Positions 62,401-64,000 of a stretch of DNA of 64,000 bases are shown here, piece by piece; positions within the stretch are counted from its first letter, which is position 1; every line of letters begins with the position of its first letter. The translations under genes and the position numbers were made by a program. The DNA lies in contig OZ017797.1 in the NCBI GenBank assembly GCA_963969395.1, positions 4,464,001-4,528,000 of the forward strand, written 5' to 3'. Under the pieces are notes generated by a model. It was not told the origin of the DNA. It ran no database searches and worked only from the letters and a program-made list of their open reading frames with translations. This DNA comes from Pseudoscleropodium purum (lineage: Eukaryota; Streptophyta; Bryopsida; Hypnales; Brachytheciaceae).

Positions 62401-62879
62401 AGACAGCGCATGCCGAGAAAATCGAAGCCACTAGCCGGTTCTTCGGTGCTTCTAACTTAGCGTGATTCAGAGTCAGGACCCTTCACGAACTCAAATTATC
62501 ATTTTAAAGTCACCGAGGTCTTCCCCGCCTGCTTGCCACAAGATTCCGCTACAGTAGTGCTGATGACCAGACCAGACCAGACCAGACCAGAGAGTGAGCG
62601 CTAAGTTACCAGGGATACTCAATCTGAATTCAGAAGTTTTCGGAGTAGAACTGACCGTGCGGATAGTGTCTGTTGCCCTTGGGGTAAAGCACTCTTGGCT
62701 TGGTGCTCTTCATATCAGTCAGTAGTCTGCATGGCCCATTGCCTTTCCTTCATACACCCTATGCCGAGCCCCCACCTGTCCACTTAACTCCTGATGCATG
62801 CAGTGAATAGTTCACACCATCTACCTTACTGTACCTTAGTAGAGCCAATGCAGTGACAATACAGTGGGGTAGCAATCAA
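62401..62879. other. Upstream flank of UGT-B, with (ACCAG)5
   Basis: No gene is visible. Five uninterrupted ACCAG units lie at 62566-62590. The GC content is higher than in most of the window. Confidence 0.6.
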
Positions 62880-64000
62880 AATGTCGTTTTTGAATTCGCA
62901 GTGAGAAAATTTTTAGTATTGCCAACTTTGAAAGCCTCTTGAGAGCTCAAAAATTAATATTTTACCATGAAATTTTTTCCACAGCATCATCTTTATGTTA
63001 ATAAGACGTGTACCAAATATCAAGGCCAAAAAATTCACCGAAAATAAGTTATTCAAAATCTACCAACATGGGTAGCTGTGGAAAAATTTTCACTGCTGCC
63101 AACTTTGTTTTGCCTTGAAATTATTGGAACAAAAACCTCTTTACGTTAATAACATATGACATAAGTTTCAAGGCCAAAAGATTAATACAAAAATAAATAT
63201 TAACAATCTACCAACATGTGTCGTCATGAGAAACCATTTCACTATTTTCAACTTTGACACCCTCCTAAGGGCTGCAATTTTACTTATTTACCATGAAATA
63301 TTTGGCACAAGATTCCCTATATACTAATAATATGTGTGCCAAATTTGAAGGTCAAAAGATTTATCCAAAAAAAATATCTACAATCTACCAATATGTGTAG
63401 TTGTGGGAAACAATGGAGGAAACCATTTTATTGCTACTAACTTTGACACCCTCCCAAGGGCTGAAAAATTGTCTATTTACCATGAAATTTTTTGCACAAG
63501 ATGTTCTTCATGTTAATAAAATGCACACCAAATTTCAAGGTCAAAAAATTTATACAAAAAAATATTTACAATCTACCAATGTGTGTAGTTGTGAAGAAAT
63601 TTCAAGAAGATGGAACCTATAAGTGCAAACCTTGTGGTGAAAATCATGCTAAAAAGTTTAGTGATAGAGATGTTTGTGCTATTATATGTATTTCAAAAAC
63701 TCATTGTTGTTCAACACTCTCTGAGGTTACTAATATATGTTCTACTGAAGTGTCTAGATGGACTATTCAAAGGGCCCTACATGAAAGTGGCATTTGCAAT
63801 CAATTTGTTTCTCACAACTACACACAATGATAAATTGTAAATATTTTTTTTCTATAAATTTTTTGACCTTCAAATTTGGCGCACATGTTATTAGCATATA
63901 GGAAATCTTGTGAGAAATATTTCATGGTAAATAAGTAAATTTGCAACCCTTGGGAGGGCGTCAAAGTTGAAAGTAGTGAAATGGTTTCTCACAACTACAC
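62880..64000 (+). mobile_element. Tc1-like element with repeated inverted ends (runs off the window)
   Basis: Units of 148-188 bp are repeated in direct orientation, with the anchor aatctaccaa at 63057, 63205, 63382 and 63570. Each unit holds ccaactttg...accatgaaatttttt-gcacaaga...ccaaatttcaaggtcaaaa. After a coding piece the same unit returns inverted at 63850-64000. The whole looks like a transposon with long, internally repeated inverted ends around a truncated transposase. Confidence 0.65.
63589..63801 (+). pseudogene. Tc1/mariner transposase, N-terminal fragment
   Basis: The frame gives KKFQEDGTYKCKPCGENHAK, then SDRDVCAIICISKTH, then STEVSRWTIQRALHESGI. This matches the layout of Tc1-type DNA-binding regions: a first helix-turn-helix end, a GRPR-like linker (here degraded), and a second helix-turn-helix of the VSRxTIxRxLHExG type. 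It then runs straight into inverted-repeat sequence (FVSHNYTQ, stop), so the catalytic DDE/D domain is absent. The frame extends left into repeat DNA (63492) without meaning. The copy cannot transpose by itself. Confidence 0.65.

Noticed and set aside
62880..63600. CRISPR-like regular repeats
   Set aside because: Units are 148-188 bp, contiguous and without unique spacers, in plant DNA; they belong to a transposon end.

Overview
This window is land-plant nuclear DNA: AT-rich, gene-poor and packed with transposable elements of several ages. Only two clearly intact protein genes are visible, a pair of family-1 UDP-glycosyltransferases (UGTs) on the minus strand. Each has four exons with GT..AG introns. 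Flowering-plant UGTs usually have no or one intron, and the best-preserved retrotransposon resembles chromoviruses best known from fungi and seed-free plants. I therefore lean towards a bryophyte, lycophyte or fern; this is inference, not proof.

Layout. 0-22 kb: a degenerate 179-bp satellite at two places (120-545 and 10050-10850), a tRNA-derived SINE, a solo LTR (4490-4951), two CpG-rich Mutator-like MITEs with 9-bp target duplications (7141-7399 and 12432-12731), one copy of an unidentified dispersed repeat here called X (14538-16310), and a 3.46-kb foldback element with about 790-bp arms (18269-21724). 22.97-26.58 kb: segmental duplication copy A with UGT-A. 26.6-41.4 kb: an LTR/primer-site remnant, two decayed copies of an unrecognised coiled-coil/RING-like gene (29876-31330 and 37251-38815) in DNA rich in TTGTAC/GTACAA, an AT-rich minisatellite field (33980-35920) and an open frame of 15-residue repeats (40559-41365). 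44.56-51.52 kb: a third MITE split by a Ty3/gypsy chromovirus whose LTRs carry an array of heat-shock elements. 53.2-57.4 kb: an older, heavily mutated chromovirus cut off inside its chromodomain. 57.4-59.04 kb: a second copy of X. 59.04-62.4 kb: segmental duplication copy B with UGT-B. 62.9-64.0 kb: an inverted-repeat element holding the N-terminal part of a Tc1-like transposase.

The two UGT copies lie in direct orientation about 36 kb apart, and the DNA between them is almost all transposon-derived. Their similarity rises from the promoter (clearly diverged) through exon 1 to exon 4 and the 3' flank (nearly identical). That fits partial gene conversion or unequal decay. The freshest mobile element is the chromovirus. 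It has both LTRs, a 5-bp target duplication and a polypurine tract, but at least six in-frame stops and a frame break, so it cannot be autonomous. No functional rRNA, tRNA or CRISPR was found.
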